NCBI GenBank assembly: GCA_024743435.1 | Contig: JANSWO010000001.1 | Location: 865,665-929,664, forward strand | DNA: 64,000 nt | From: Pseudomonadaceae bacterium | GTDB taxonomy: Bacteria; Pseudomonadota; Gammaproteobacteria; Pseudomonadales; Azotimanducaceae | Direction of reading: 5' to 3' | In this document: one piece after another, positions 53,931-63,027 of the stretch | Position numbering within the stretch: the stretch's first letter is position 1 | Layout: the number at the start of each line of letters is the position of its first letter | Program-made: the position numbers and the translations under genes | The notes under the pieces: generated by a model | Database searches by the model: none | The model's input: only the letters and a program-made list of their open reading frames with translations | Told to the model about the DNA's origin: nothing

Positions 53931-54395
53931 CTACTCCTGGTTGCGCGCGAGTTGCGCGGTGTTCGCATCGCGGATGTCGTACAGCTCAATGATATTGCCG
54001 AAGGGATCCGCTCCATACAGCGCGCTGGACGAGCCGAAGTTAACGGCCTTCGGCCCCACGAAGGTCATGCCGTGGGATTTGAGCCGTTCAACTTCGCTAT
54101 CGATGTCGTCCACCTGCAAAGCAAAATGCGGATAGCCGAGATCACAGGGCCTTGAGCGTTTGTCCACCGGCTCTGGGTGCCGGTACTGCCAAAGCTCGAT
54201 GAAGGCATTGGGAGCTCTCAGCATCGCCATATCTGCCGCAGCTGCCGGCAGCCCGATGGCTGCATCAACCAGCGGCTGATCGCCCTCAAAGCTACTCCGT
54301 TGCACAGTGGTAAAACCAAAAGCCTCGGTATAAAACTCAATTGCGCGCGCCAGATCCGGCACGCTGATCGCCACGTGATGAATACCTACGATCAT
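53931..54395 (-). CDS. VOC-family (glyoxalase/dioxygenase-like) protein
   Basis: Protein of 154 residues built of two beta-alpha-beta-beta-beta units. It has GIHHVAISVPDLARAIEFYTEAFG at the start (first metal-site His), HFALQVDDIDSEVERLKSHG in the middle and DPFGNIIELYDIRDANT near the end (metal-site Glu). It may act as a lyase, epimerase or dioxygenase; methylmalonyl-CoA epimerase-like roles are possible beside the acyl-CoA dehydrogenase gene that follows after five bases. GGAGACAGG precedes the ATG. Confidence 0.85.
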   Translation of the reverse strand: MIVGIHHVAISVPDLARAIEFYTEAFGFTTVQRSSFEGDQPLVDAAIGLPAAAADMAMLRAPNAFIELWQYRHPEPVDKRSRPCDLGYPHFALQVDDIDSEVERLKSHGMTFVGPKAVNFGSSSALYGADPFGNIIELYDIRDANTAQLARNQE

Positions 54396-54413
54396 CGCCT
54401 GTCTCCGCGTCCG

Positions 54414-55190
54414 TTAACCTGCTGTCATGCCCGCATCAATAACAAACTCTGCTCCGGTGACATAGTTGGCTTCATCGGATGCCAGATAGAGAATGCAGTT
54501 TGCGATGTCCTCAGGTTTGCCGGCGCGGCCCAGGGGAATTCTGTCGGTGGCAGTGCGCGCGTCTGCCGGGTCGTCGGAGCCTGTCGCGGCGGCCTGCATA
54601 TTGGTCCAGATTACGCCGGGGTGTACGGAGTTGCAGCGTATGTTATCGCTCGCCAGTTCCACCGCGATAGACTTGGACATGATCCGCACGCCGCCTTTTG
54701 CCGCTCCGTATGCGCTGCAGGTTTGCAACCCCCGGAGGCCAGCCACGGAAGACAGGTTGATGATGGAGCCGCCACCTGCTGCCCGCATCGGTTTGATGGC
54801 CGCGCGGCAACCCAGGAAAACAGACGTCATGTTCACATCGATCTGCTTGTTCCACTGAGCGAGGCTGAGGTTTTCCAGGCGGTCGAGAACGGCGATGCCG
54901 GCATTGTTTACCAGCACGTCGAGCCGCCCGTATTGCTCATTGGTCGCCGCAATCAGCGAATCCCAACCCGCTTCATCGGTGACATCCTGTCGTAACGCGA
55001 TGGCCTCGCCACCAGCTGCAGTAATTTCGTCGGCGCAGCTTTGAGCGCCATCCAGATCGACGTCGGTCAACACCAGGCGAGCGCCCTGTTCGGCGAGTAG
55101 CAAAGCGGTTGTGCGGCCGAGGCCGGGGTTGGACGCCGCCCCTGTAACAATGGTGACTTTGCCGGCAACCCGGCCTTGCGCTTGAGTCAT
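54414..55190 (-). CDS. SDR-family oxidoreductase
   Basis: Protein of 258 residues from ATG 55190, which follows GGGAGGGGAG; an in-frame start at 55220 is less likely. Motifs are TGAASNPGLGRTTALLLAE (a longer-than-usual Gly loop), Asp in LVLTDVDL, NNAGIAVLD, catalytic Ser in INLSSVAG and YGAAKGG (YxxxK). The tail YVTGAEFVIDAGMTAG is typical of hydroxysteroid-type SDRs. It heads the leftward SDR-VOC-ACAD-hotdog-symporter group, a likely catabolic operon. Confidence 0.88.
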   Translation of the reverse strand: MTQAQGRVAGKVTIVTGAASNPGLGRTTALLLAEQGARLVLTDVDLDGAQSCADEITAAGGEAIALRQDVTDEAGWDSLIAATNEQYGRLDVLVNNAGIAVLDRLENLSLAQWNKQIDVNMTSVFLGCRAAIKPMRAAGGGSIINLSSVAGLRGLQTCSAYGAAKGGVRIMSKSIAVELASDNIRCNSVHPGVIWTNMQAAATGSDDPADARTATDRIPLGRAGKPEDIANCILYLASDEANYVTGAEFVIDAGMTAG

Positions 55191-55429
55191 GTTGTCTCCC
55201 CTCCCAGGAACAAAGTGCATGTAATGTATAGCGGGTACGCTAGCACAGTGCGGCGTTTGTTGGTGTTTGACTGACGCTGCCGAGCGTGGTCAATTGTCGC
55301 GGCCCATGAGTACCCTCGGGGGGGCTCAAGGGCAATTATTCAGCGGATATCGGTGCCACGCCGAACCATCCTTCGGTGGGCAGGTGCTGGCTGCGCGCGA
55401 CTTTCAAATGAACGACAACGAGAGTGTCA

Positions 55430-56566
55430 ATGACAAAGATTAACGGCAGTTGCCATAGTGATTTTGCTGCAGTCAAAGCGGCTTTTGAAAACAACTTCGC
55501 AACCAAAGAGGACGTAGGCGCGTCTGTCGCGGTTACGCTCGACGGCGAAATGGTGGTGGACTTGTGGGGCGGTCATCGAGACGCCAAAGCCACGCAGCCC
55601 TGGGAAGAGAACACCATCGTCAACGTGTACTCATCCACTAAAACGATGGCGGCGATGTCGCTGTTGCTTCTCGCGGATCGCGGTGAGGTTGATCTCTACC
55701 AGAAGGCTGCTCACTACTGGCCGGAATTTGCCGCCAACGGCAAAGCCGATGTCGAAGTGCGCACCTTTCTCAGTCACAGCGCCGGGCTCTCGGGCATGGA
55801 CGCACCGTGCGCAGGCGAGCAGATCTACGATTGGCAATACGTCACCGAGTCGCTTGCAGCGCAGGCGCCCTGGTGGGAGCCGGGTACGGCCAGCGGGTAT
55901 CACGCGCTAACCCAGGGGCATCTCATCGGTGAGATCGTGCGCCGAGTCACCGGAAAATCGATCGGTGCGTTTTTTGCTGACGAGATTGCCGGGCCGCTTG
56001 ACGCTGATTTTTTCATTGGCACACCCGAGTCGGAGTTCGGTCGAATTGGCGAGCTGATTCCGCCGACGATCCCGCCGGCCGGCCAGGGATCACAGGACCC
56101 AGAGTCGATCGCAGTGAGAACCTTCGCCAATCCTGCGGCGCGCGCCGAAGAGTCTGGAACTGTTGGCTGGCGTAAAGCGGAGATCCCAGCGGCGAATGGA
56201 CATGGCAATGCGCGATCGATTGCCAAGATCCAGGCGGTGATGGCTTGCGGTGGCGAAGCTTTCGGCAAGCGTCTGCTATCCGAGGAAGGTGCGCGGAGAA
56301 TATTTGATCAGCAGACGAGTGGCATGGATCTTGTGCTGGGTGTGCCCATCACATTTGGCATGGGCTACGGCCTGTCCAGCGATGTGATGCCAATGGGGCC
56401 GAACGAGCACATCGCGTACTGGGGCGGTTGGGGCGGCTCGTCTGTCGTTGTCGACCAGGATGCGCGGATGTCTGTTTCTTACGTCATGAATCGCATGGAA
56501 GGATCGCTACTTGGTGACACGCGTGGGTTCTCGCTCCTGCAGGCGGCTTACGCCTCCCTCGGCTGA
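55430..56566 (+). CDS. Serine hydrolase of the beta-lactamase/esterase EstB family
   Basis: Protein of 378 residues from ATG 55430 (a GTG two codons upstream is possible). The catalytic SxxK is SSTK at residues 68-71, in VYSSTKTMAAM. A Tyr motif GYHALTQG follows near residue 160 and matches YxN-like positions in class C-type esterases. A late GGWGGSSVVVD corresponds to the KTG-like strand. No signal peptide is seen, so cytosolic esterase or lactonase activity is more likely than antibiotic resistance. Its 3' end overlaps the convergent membrane protein gene by 19 bases. Confidence 0.87.
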   Translation: MTKINGSCHSDFAAVKAAFENNFATKEDVGASVAVTLDGEMVVDLWGGHRDAKATQPWEENTIVNVYSSTKTMAAMSLLLLADRGEVDLYQKAAHYWPEFAANGKADVEVRTFLSHSAGLSGMDAPCAGEQIYDWQYVTESLAAQAPWWEPGTASGYHALTQGHLIGEIVRRVTGKSIGAFFADEIAGPLDADFFIGTPESEFGRIGELIPPTIPPAGQGSQDPESIAVRTFANPAARAEESGTVGWRKAEIPAANGHGNARSIAKIQAVMACGGEAFGKRLLSEEGARRIFDQQTSGMDLVLGVPITFGMGYGLSSDVMPMGPNEHIAYWGGWGGSSVVVDQDARMSVSYVMNRMEGSLLGDTRGFSLLQAAYASLG

Positions 56567-57336
56567 TCGCTGTCGGCTAGCTCGGGAGGATTACGCAGTT
56601 TTTGATACTGAAGCAGCAGGATTCGCCCGCCCCAAATCAGCGCCGCGATCATGATGGTCGCGGCGAGGAAGTCGACGAACCAGGCAACGCCCCGGTAGTT
56701 GTCCAGCAGGCCCATGTCGCGCAGCAGGTTGTTCCAGTCGTGTGAGCCGGGCCGATCTCGGCCCGTGCCGCCCCCCAGGAGCAGCATTGCCTGTGCGCGT
56801 GCATCGAAGATATACGGCGCCAGATCCATCAACGATTGTCCGAACCACCAGGCAGCAACCGCGCCACCGAATGGATTGGCGTTTCGGTGGACAAAGGCCC
56901 AAAGAACGACGGCCGGAACAATGAGCTGCATGAGCGATCCGCCAGCGATCATCATGAAGCGCCCGAGGGGCATAAAGATCATGTGACCCGCCTCGTGAAA
57001 GACGAGGTTGATGGTGTGCATGATCGAATAGTTGATCTCAGGCAGCCCGCGGATCAGCACGGTGTGATCGGTGGCAATGAACCAGACGCTCCAGGCGCAC
57101 AGCAGCGCGAGCGTGACCGCGCGGGCGATGAGTTCTACGGGATTGACGGGGCCCGGGTGGTGTAACCAGATGGAACTGGCGTTGGCCTCGCAAGCAGCGG
57201 TACTGGCGCGCACGGCCAGTTTACGCTCTTCATGCGCAAGCCATTTTGCGAATACGAGCTGACAGCCCGAGCAGATGCGTTCTCTTGTCGAGTTATCCAG
57301 GCCGCATTTTGGGCACGTGTCGAGGGCGTCCGGCAT
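56548..57336 (-). CDS. Zinc-ribbon membrane protein with HEAGH (M50-like) motif
   Basis: Protein of 262 residues from ATG 57336; a start at 57405 would add 23 residues without a better ribosome site. A zinc ribbon, CPKCG and CSGCQ, lies at the N-terminus. After about 80 residues come several membrane helices, the second containing HEAGH at residues 114-118, as in membrane-embedded zinc metalloproteases. A second Asp/Gly-rich segment (GGGTGRDRPGSHDWNNLL) lies in a loop. No PDZ domain is present. Intramembrane protease activity is possible, but similar proteins have no assigned function. Confidence 0.7.
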   Translation of the reverse strand: MPDALDTCPKCGLDNSTRERICSGCQLVFAKWLAHEERKLAVRASTAACEANASSIWLHHPGPVNPVELIARAVTLALLCAWSVWFIATDHTVLIRGLPEINYSIMHTINLVFHEAGHMIFMPLGRFMMIAGGSLMQLIVPAVVLWAFVHRNANPFGGAVAAWWFGQSLMDLAPYIFDARAQAMLLLGGGTGRDRPGSHDWNNLLRDMGLLDNYRGVAWFVDFLAATIMIAALIWGGRILLLQYQKLRNPPELADSDQPREA

Positions 57337-57475
57337 ATCCGTCTGCGTGTGGGCGAGCTGGCTAATTATCTCTGCCAGCGTCGGTGCGGATGTGAGCCGG
57401 TTCACAGCATTGCTGTTCGGCCGTTCGCCCAGTAGCCTGAATCGCTGCCTTATCCGAAACGAGACTCAACATTCT

Positions 57476-58858
57476 GTGACGTCAGAAAACGCTGGTGAAA
57501 AGAGGTCGCCGCTGCCGGTTTGTGTAGTCGGCGCAGGGCCGACCGGATTGGTCGCAACCAAAACCTTGCTGGAGGCTGGTCTGGAGGTTGTCTGTCTGGA
57601 AGGCTCCGATCGCGTGGGTGGGCACTGGAGTATCGATAATCCTAATGGCCGTTCGGCTGTCTATGAGTCGTTGACAACCAACACGACAAAAAGGATGAGC
57701 CGATTCAGCGACTTTCAGATGCCCAATGATTGGCCAGACTTTCCGACGCACCGCCAGGTGCAGCAGTGGCTTGTGAGCTACGCCGACAAATTTGGCCTGA
57801 TGTCGCATATCCATCTCGGGTGGGAAGTGATTAACGCGCAGCCCAATGGGCCGAACGATTGGACCATCACGGCTCGCAGGGCTGATGGCAGCGAACGAAC
57901 TCATCGGGTGCAAGCTGTTATTGCCGCCTCGGGAAACTACTGGCAACCCCGAATGCCAGACTGGCCGGGTGAATTCGCCGGCACGCTTATGCACGCGCGC
58001 CAGTATCGGTCACCACAGCGTCCGGTTTCGATGGTCGGCAAGCGCGTGGTGATTGTGGGTCTGGGCAATACGGCTTGTGATCTGGCGGTCGAGATAGCGG
58101 ATGCCGGTGCGCAGTGGGTTGGCCTTTCGGCTCGCAGTGGAACCTGGATCCTGCCACGGTTTCGGCCCGACGGCACGGCGATGGCTCGTTCGGCTCCGTT
58201 CAATCACCCCTATGATGAGATTCCGTTGTGGCTGCGCTTGCTACCAGAGCGAATACGCGAGGCGGCTTACACCCAGCTGACGCGCCGCGTGATGCGCAAA
58301 CGCTTCGCGCCGCTCGTCTCTCGAATGAAGGCGCTTGGCCTACCGCCTCCGCCTGATGATCCGCTCGCCAAGCGAGCGACAGTGAATCAGCATGTGCTCG
58401 ATAGGCTCGCTAGTGGCAGCGTGGTCGCGAAAGCGGACATTGCGGCTCTCGATGCGCAGCATGTGGACTTCGCGGACGGTAGTCGCGAACGGGTTGATGC
58501 GATTATCTGCGCCACCGGCTACAACCTGCATTATCCGTATCTATCCGCTGATCTGCTAAACGCAAGCCTTGATGATATGGCTCTGTACCGTGGAGTCGTG
58601 GCGCCGGCCAGGGATGACCTTTTCGTCATCGGTGTATATCGGCCAAACGGGGGGTTCTGGCCAATCGCCGAAGTGCAGGCTCAATACATCGCGCAGATTC
58701 TTACCGGCGAAGCCAGTCTGCCACCGGCGCACAAGCGGGCTGCGCATACTGCCCCCGTGTTGAATCGCGTGGCGATCAACCCCGGGTTGTATGCTCTGAG
58801 TCTGCGCCGGGCGTCGGGTCTCGACGTGCCCCGCGGGACACCTATGGATACACCATGA
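57476..58858 (+). CDS. Flavin-containing monooxygenase (FMO-like)
   Basis: Protein of 460 residues. FAD motif VVGAGPTGLVATKTL near residue 14, a GGHW segment, and NADPH motif VIVGLGNTACDLAVE near residue 190. Between them FAGTLMHARQYRSP corresponds to the FMO fingerprint FxGxxxHxxxY. The GTG at 57476 is used since the open frame further upstream is Arg/Cys-rich and overlaps the divergent gene. It would oxygenate N- or S-containing substrates, or act as an N-hydroxylase. It lies 37 bases before the asparaginase/nitrile hydratase group, which may be relevant to nitrogen-compound metabolism. Confidence 0.85.
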   Translation: MTSENAGEKRSPLPVCVVGAGPTGLVATKTLLEAGLEVVCLEGSDRVGGHWSIDNPNGRSAVYESLTTNTTKRMSRFSDFQMPNDWPDFPTHRQVQQWLVSYADKFGLMSHIHLGWEVINAQPNGPNDWTITARRADGSERTHRVQAVIAASGNYWQPRMPDWPGEFAGTLMHARQYRSPQRPVSMVGKRVVIVGLGNTACDLAVEIADAGAQWVGLSARSGTWILPRFRPDGTAMARSAPFNHPYDEIPLWLRLLPERIREAAYTQLTRRVMRKRFAPLVSRMKALGLPPPPDDPLAKRATVNQHVLDRLASGSVVAKADIAALDAQHVDFADGSRERVDAIICATGYNLHYPYLSADLLNASLDDMALYRGVVAPARDDLFVIGVYRPNGGFWPIAEVQAQYIAQILTGEASLPPAHKRAAHTAPVLNRVAINPGLYALSLRRASGLDVPRGTPMDTP

Positions 58859-58895
58859 GCGCTTCTCACTGGCCGAACCAACTTACGGAGTTGTC

Positions 58896-59909
58896 ATGAT
58901 CCGCATCTTCCCGATTGTTGCCCTGGTTGGCGCGCTTGCCTGCGCCAACTTAACGTTGTCTGCGCATGCAGGCGAGGTAGCGCCCGTTCTGGTCATTCAC
59001 GGTGGCGCAGGAACACTGACTCGCGATCGGTTGACACCGGAACTCGAGGCCGACTATCGGGCTGCGCTTGCAGCATCTCTGGAGGTGGGCTACGAGCGAC
59101 TGCTCGCTGGCGAGCCAAGCGAGGTCGCGGTCATTGCCGCGATCGAGGTGCTTGAGACATCGCCGCTGTTCAACGCTGGAATTGGAGCGGTTTTTACCCA
59201 CTCGCAGACCGTTGAGCATGACGCTTCGATCATGCGTGGAGTAGACCAGCAGGCGGGCGCCGTTGCCGGCGTGTCTCGCATCCGCAGCCCGATCAACGCT
59301 GCTTTTGCCGTGCTCGGACAATCGGAGCACGTGATGTTAAGTGGTACCGGCGCGGAAGCGTTTGCTGATCAGGTCGGCCTCGAACTCGTCGACAACTCGG
59401 TGTTTCACACCGAACGTCGGCTGCGGCAATTGCGCGCCCGGCAAGGCAAATCCGCGGCCCTGTCGCTGGATGAGAATAGCCACAAATTCGGTACGGTCGG
59501 AGCGGTTGCTCTGGATCAAGCTGGTCATCTCTCGGCTGGCACTAGCACCGGCGGCATGACAAACAAGCGATTTGGCCGTATCGGAGATTCCCCGATTATC
59601 GGCGCAGGCACGTGGGCTGATACCGACTGCGCGGTGTCCGCTACGGGCCACGGTGAGTATTTCATTCGCTACGCCGTTGCCCACGAGATATGCGCGCGGG
59701 TACGGCTCGCGGGTGCGTCGATCACTGACGCCGGTAACGCTGTGATTTTCGATGTCCTCAAGCCGATTGAGGCTGAGGGCGGGGTGATTATCCTGTCGGC
59801 GAGTGGCGAGGTGGCCATGCCTTTTAACAGCGCTGGCATGTATAGAGGGGTGATGCGCGCTAAGGACGATATTGCGATCGAAATCTTTGCAAGCGACGGC
59901 GCCCTGTGA
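58896..59909 (+). CDS. Isoaspartyl peptidase/L-asparaginase (Ntn hydrolase), secreted
   Basis: Protein of 337 residues with a signal peptide (VALVGALACANLTLSAHAG). Family features: VLVIHGGAGTL, ETSPLFNAGIGAVFT, DASIMRG and the autoprocessing site with Thr200 in KFGTVGAVALD, the new N-terminal nucleophile after cleavage. GTSTGGMTNKRFGRIGDSPIIGAGTWAD follows (shown by its GTSTGG and GDSPIIGAG cores). It hydrolyses asparagine or beta-aspartyl peptides. Its stop is one base before the nitrile hydratase beta start, so it heads that operon; the export signal does not fit direct channelling with a cytosolic hydratase. Confidence 0.9.
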   Translation: MIRIFPIVALVGALACANLTLSAHAGEVAPVLVIHGGAGTLTRDRLTPELEADYRAALAASLEVGYERLLAGEPSEVAVIAAIEVLETSPLFNAGIGAVFTHSQTVEHDASIMRGVDQQAGAVAGVSRIRSPINAAFAVLGQSEHVMLSGTGAEAFADQVGLELVDNSVFHTERRLRQLRARQGKSAALSLDENSHKFGTVGAVALDQAGHLSAGTSTGGMTNKRFGRIGDSPIIGAGTWADTDCAVSATGHGEYFIRYAVAHEICARVRLAGASITDAGNAVIFDVLKPIEAEGGVIILSASGEVAMPFNSAGMYRGVMRAKDDIAIEIFASDGAL

Positions 59910-59910
59910 A

Positions 59911-60642
59911 ATGACAAGGGAACGCGTCAAACGGATGCATGACCTTGGCGGCCAGGACGGCTTCGGCCGAGTGGAGATTGACGAAAACCCTGCTGGTTTT
60001 GCCGAGCGCTGGCATGCGGTTGTATTCAGCGCCATGCGTGCAGGCTACAAGGCAGGCGCCATCCACAACAGCGATCACTTCCGGCACAGCATTGAGCGCA
60101 TTGACCCAGAGCGATACGTCAGTGACACCTACTACGGACGTTGGCTTGGGGGCGTCGAGTCCCTCTATGTTGAGGCCGGAGTGCTTACTCGCAAGGAACT
60201 GATGGAGCGATGCGCGGTGCCGATGGCTGGGTTAAGAGTCGATCCAGCCCTCGTGGGTGACGATTGGCATCGCGACGATCGCGCAACCGCCGCTCGAGAC
60301 AGCAATACAAAAGCGGCCTTTGATGTAGGCGACATGGTGCGTACCCGACGCCCGGGACCTCCGCATGGACTGGTCCAAGACTCAAGCGAGGATTGGCGAG
60401 GTCATACGCGCCTGCCTGAATACGCGCTCGATAAAATTGGGGTGGTGATCGACCGGCACGGCAGTTGGGTATATCCAGACACCAGCGCGCATGGTTTGGG
60501 CGAACAGCCACAGTGGCTGTACAGCGTGTGTTTTGCCTCTGATGCACTTTATGGTGAGGCAGCGGAGCCCGGCGTTGAAGTGGTGCTGGATCTCTTTGAG
60601 CCGTATCTGCAATCAGCGAGCACGGAGACTGTCGATGAGTGA
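59911..60642 (+). CDS. nthB: Nitrile hydratase beta subunit
   Basis: Protein of 243 residues. It starts with the family hallmark [10 protein letters not shown], close to the usual MNGxHDxGGMxGFG, then [33 protein letters not shown], and a C-terminal SH3-like domain with [26 protein letters not shown] and [10 protein letters not shown]. Together with the alpha subunit it hydrates nitriles to amides. ATG 59911 directly follows the asparaginase stop; an ATG at 59935 is an alternative closer to the typical start. Its end overlaps the alpha subunit start by eight bases. Beta-before-alpha order is typical of cobalt enzymes. Confidence 0.93.
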   Translation: MTRERVKRMHDLGGQDGFGRVEIDENPAGFAERWHAVVFSAMRAGYKAGAIHNSDHFRHSIERIDPERYVSDTYYGRWLGGVESLYVEAGVLTRKELMERCAVPMAGLRVDPALVGDDWHRDDRATAARDSNTKAAFDVGDMVRTRRPGPPHGLVQDSSEDWRGHTRLPEYALDKIGVVIDRHGSWVYPDTSAHGLGEQPQWLYSVCFASDALYGEAAEPGVEVVLDLFEPYLQSASTETVDE

Positions 60643-61219
60643 AACAGACGCGCGACTTCGCGCGGAGGCATTGGAGTCTCTGCTGATTGAGAAGGGGCTG
60701 CTGAGTGTCAGCCAGATCGACGATGTGATTACTCGCTACAACGAGCGGGTGGGGCCGATGAACGGTGCACGCGTTGTGGCAAAAGCGTGGTGCGATTCGC
60801 GCTTCAAGGCGCGGTTGTTGGATGACGCCACCTCTGCGATTGAGGAGTTCGCTTTTGAAGGCGGCGAGGTGGATAAGCTGGTGGTGGTAGAGAACACCGC
60901 CGATCAACACAACCTCGTGGTTTGCACGTTGTGTTCCTGCTATCCCTGGGCGGTGCTTGGATTGCCACCAAAATGGTACAAAGATCCGGCATATCGTTCC
61001 CGGGTCGTTCGAGAACCACGAGCCGTTCTTGCAGAGTTTGGTGTTCAGCTACCCGCTGCGACCGCCATCCGGGTCTGGGATTCCTCCGCCGAAATACGCT
61101 ACATGGTATTGCCGGAACAGCCCAAGCAGTGGCAAGGCAAAGACGAAGGGGAGTTGGCTGCGCTCGTCACCCGGGACAGCATGATCGGTGTCGAATTGCT
61201 GGCGGGGAGCGCAGAGTGA
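60635..61219 (+). CDS. nthA: Nitrile hydratase alpha subunit, cobalt type
   Basis: Protein of 194 residues carrying the metal claw C97-T98-L99-C100-S101-C102 ([10 protein letters not shown]). Thr in the second position marks cobalt-type enzymes; iron enzymes have Ser there. The two cysteines 100 and 102 would be oxidised to sulfinic and sulfenic acid in the mature site. [15 protein letters not shown] and [17 protein letters not shown] follow as usual. GGAG lies eight bases before the ATG. The product hydrates nitriles to amides in the cytosol; an accessory gene overlaps its stop (GTGA). Confidence 0.95.
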   Translation: MSETDARLRAEALESLLIEKGLLSVSQIDDVITRYNERVGPMNGARVVAKAWCDSRFKARLLDDATSAIEEFAFEGGEVDKLVVVENTADQHNLVVCTLCSCYPWAVLGLPPKWYKDPAYRSRVVREPRAVLAEFGVQLPAATAIRVWDSSAEIRYMVLPEQPKQWQGKDEGELAALVTRDSMIGVELLAGSAE

Positions 61220-61590
61220 GCACGGAATCCGATCCGACTCTGGTGCTGGACGAAGCTTACCGACCGCCGATGGCAAACGGCGAGGTGATCTTTGAAGAAC
61301 CTTGGCAGGCGCGAGCCTTTGCGATGGCGGTTGCCTTGTTTGAGCGTGGGGTGTTCACCTGGCCCCAGTTTCAGCACGCGCTCATCGAGCGGATAGCACG
61401 CTTTGATGCAACCGTTCATGGCGCTCGTGAATACCGCTATTTCGATCACTTTGCAGGCGCTCTTGAGGATGTCCTCGGTGGCTTGAGTGTTGTCAGTCGA
61501 ACCGCGCTGGTTGAGCGAGCGGAACAGTTCGCTCAACGACCCGCAGGCCATGATCACGATCACGCTCATGACGGCCACCATCACCACTAG
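61216..61590 (+). CDS. Nitrile hydratase accessory/activator protein with His-rich tail
   Basis: Protein of 124 residues starting at GTG 61216, which overlaps the alpha subunit TGA; GGGGAG lies six bases upstream. [22 protein letters not shown] and [11 protein letters not shown] match nitrile hydratase activators, which escort cobalt and swap with the beta subunit during maturation. The C-terminus [13 protein letters not shown] is a likely metal-binding extension for cobalt delivery. A longer frame from 60922 overlaps the alpha gene and is rejected. Confidence 0.9.
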   Translation: MSTESDPTLVLDEAYRPPMANGEVIFEEPWQARAFAMAVALFERGVFTWPQFQHALIERIARFDATVHGAREYRYFDHFAGALEDVLGGLSVVSRTALVERAEQFAQRPAGHDHDHAHDGHHHH

Positions 61591-61673
61591 TCAAGCCTGA
61601 GTCACAGTGCACCACCGTGGTCTGTGGCAGACTCTTGCCTCTAAACACCGGTTTTTTGCTACGGATCAATGAC

Positions 61674-62786
61674 ATGGACGCCGCTGGTTACGATTTCTGC
61701 CTGTTTGGGCCCAAGTGCTACAGCTATCTTGCTGGGGAAGCTGATGCTCGCTACATAGGCGGCATCGAGCGGGATCTAGTGCGCATTGCCTCTATCCTCG
61801 CGTCTCGCTACCGCGTTGCTTTCCTCACGTTTGCCGATGCAGATACCCGTCGCTTCACGACACGCGATGGCGTCGATGTTGTACCGGTTTACGATCCGGA
61901 GGCTGGCCTGCCTAAGGTTCGCCTATTGCACCCGCGGCTCACTTCCATGGTGATGACTGCCCGGGAGCTGAAGCCGCGTGTGTTTATCCAGATGGGCGGC
62001 GGTGAAGATTCCTTGCTGACGGTCTCCGCAGCCCGTGCCTCGGGTGCGAAGTCGGTTTTTCTCATTGGCAGCGATTCGGATTGCGATGGCCAGCATCAGC
62101 TTGTCTATTCAGGTCTTGAGCGTGCGTTGTATCGAGCGGCTTTGCCTCGTTTTGATTCCTACTTTGCGCAAACGGATGCTCAGCGCAGCCTGGCTCAAGA
62201 ACACCATGGGATAGACGCGCAAGTATTGCGTACACCATCCGTCGACCTAGGCTTTGTTGAGAGAGGGCAGGATGTGCGCTCGGTTCTTTGGGTAGGCAGG
62301 ATCGATCCGATCAAGCGGGCTGAGTGGCTGGTCGATGCGGCTGCTCAATTGCCCGAAGTCAGCTTTCATCTGGTCGGTGCGGCGAACGCGAGCGGCGACT
62401 ATGACGCTGCGATAGAGCGCAAGGCGAGGGCATTGACCAATGTCACCTGGCATGGCCGCAAGAATCTCGATGAGCTACGCGATCTCTATCGCCAGGCAAC
62501 GTACCTGTTATCGACGTCCATTCAGGAAGGTTTTCCGCGCACCTTTTTAGAGGCCTGGTCTACCGGCCTGCCGACGCTGTCGTCTTTCGATCCAGACGGT
62601 GTCATCGCAGAACATGGGCTCGGTCTGCACTATCACAGCGTTGATGAATTGGTTACCCGGTTGTCCGCAAGCGATGAAGACTACGAGCAACTCAGTCAGC
62701 GCTGTCGCGAGTTCTATGAGAACTACTATTCGGACAGTGCAGCGGAAGCGGCCTTGCTGGCCGCCTTCGAGGCGCTTCTGGCCTGA
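61674..62786 (+). CDS. Glycosyltransferase family 4-like
   Basis: Protein of 370 residues from ATG 61674; an upstream GTG at 61617 would add 19 residues. The C-terminal GT-B domain is clear: SVLWVGRIDPIKRAEWLVDAA, HLVGAANASGDYD, HGRKNLDELRDLYRQATYLLSTSIQEGFPRTFLEAWSTGLPTL (E-x7-E type donor site in EGFPRTFLEAW). The N-terminal half lacks the common Gly-rich loop but has IGGIERDLVRIASILASR. It would add a sugar from a nucleotide donor to an envelope glycan. No other glycan genes are adjacent. Confidence 0.85.
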   Translation: MDAAGYDFCLFGPKCYSYLAGEADARYIGGIERDLVRIASILASRYRVAFLTFADADTRRFTTRDGVDVVPVYDPEAGLPKVRLLHPRLTSMVMTARELKPRVFIQMGGGEDSLLTVSAARASGAKSVFLIGSDSDCDGQHQLVYSGLERALYRAALPRFDSYFAQTDAQRSLAQEHHGIDAQVLRTPSVDLGFVERGQDVRSVLWVGRIDPIKRAEWLVDAAAQLPEVSFHLVGAANASGDYDAAIERKARALTNVTWHGRKNLDELRDLYRQATYLLSTSIQEGFPRTFLEAWSTGLPTLSSFDPDGVIAEHGLGLHYHSVDELVTRLSASDEDYEQLSQRCREFYENYYSDSAAEAALLAAFEALLA

Positions 62787-62846
62787 GGTGTGAAAGCCTA
62801 GATGTGATCAAGCAGATACCGGCAGAGATCATTGCAACCAAGCTCT

Positions 62847-63013
62847 AAAGCAGACGGTCATAGAGCTGATAGTTGAGAATTTATGTGGTCCCAGAACGGC
62901 CAAAAGCGGAAGTCAAAGTAGACACTTTCCTGGTAAAGCGTCTACCGGAATCAGCAAAAGCAGACGTTCACGGACTCGAGGCGAATGCCTCTTATCGACC
63001 CAAAGCGGTCTTC
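62847..63013. repeat. Spaced AAAGCRGAC-like motifs in intergenic DNA
   Basis: Four related motifs, AAAGCAGACGGTC (62847), AAAGCGGAAGTC (62903), AAAGCAGACGTTC (62957) and AAAGCGGTCTTC (63002), recur at 45-56-base intervals in the gap between the glycosyltransferase and arsR. The stretch holds no convincing gene. The pattern looks like a decayed repeated element. Confidence 0.5.
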
Positions 63014-63027
63014 TCATCTTTGCAAAA

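Noticed and set aside
60922..61215. Upstream extension of the nitrile hydratase activator frame
   Set aside because: It lies inside the alpha subunit gene; the GTG at 61216 overlapping the alpha stop is the better start.
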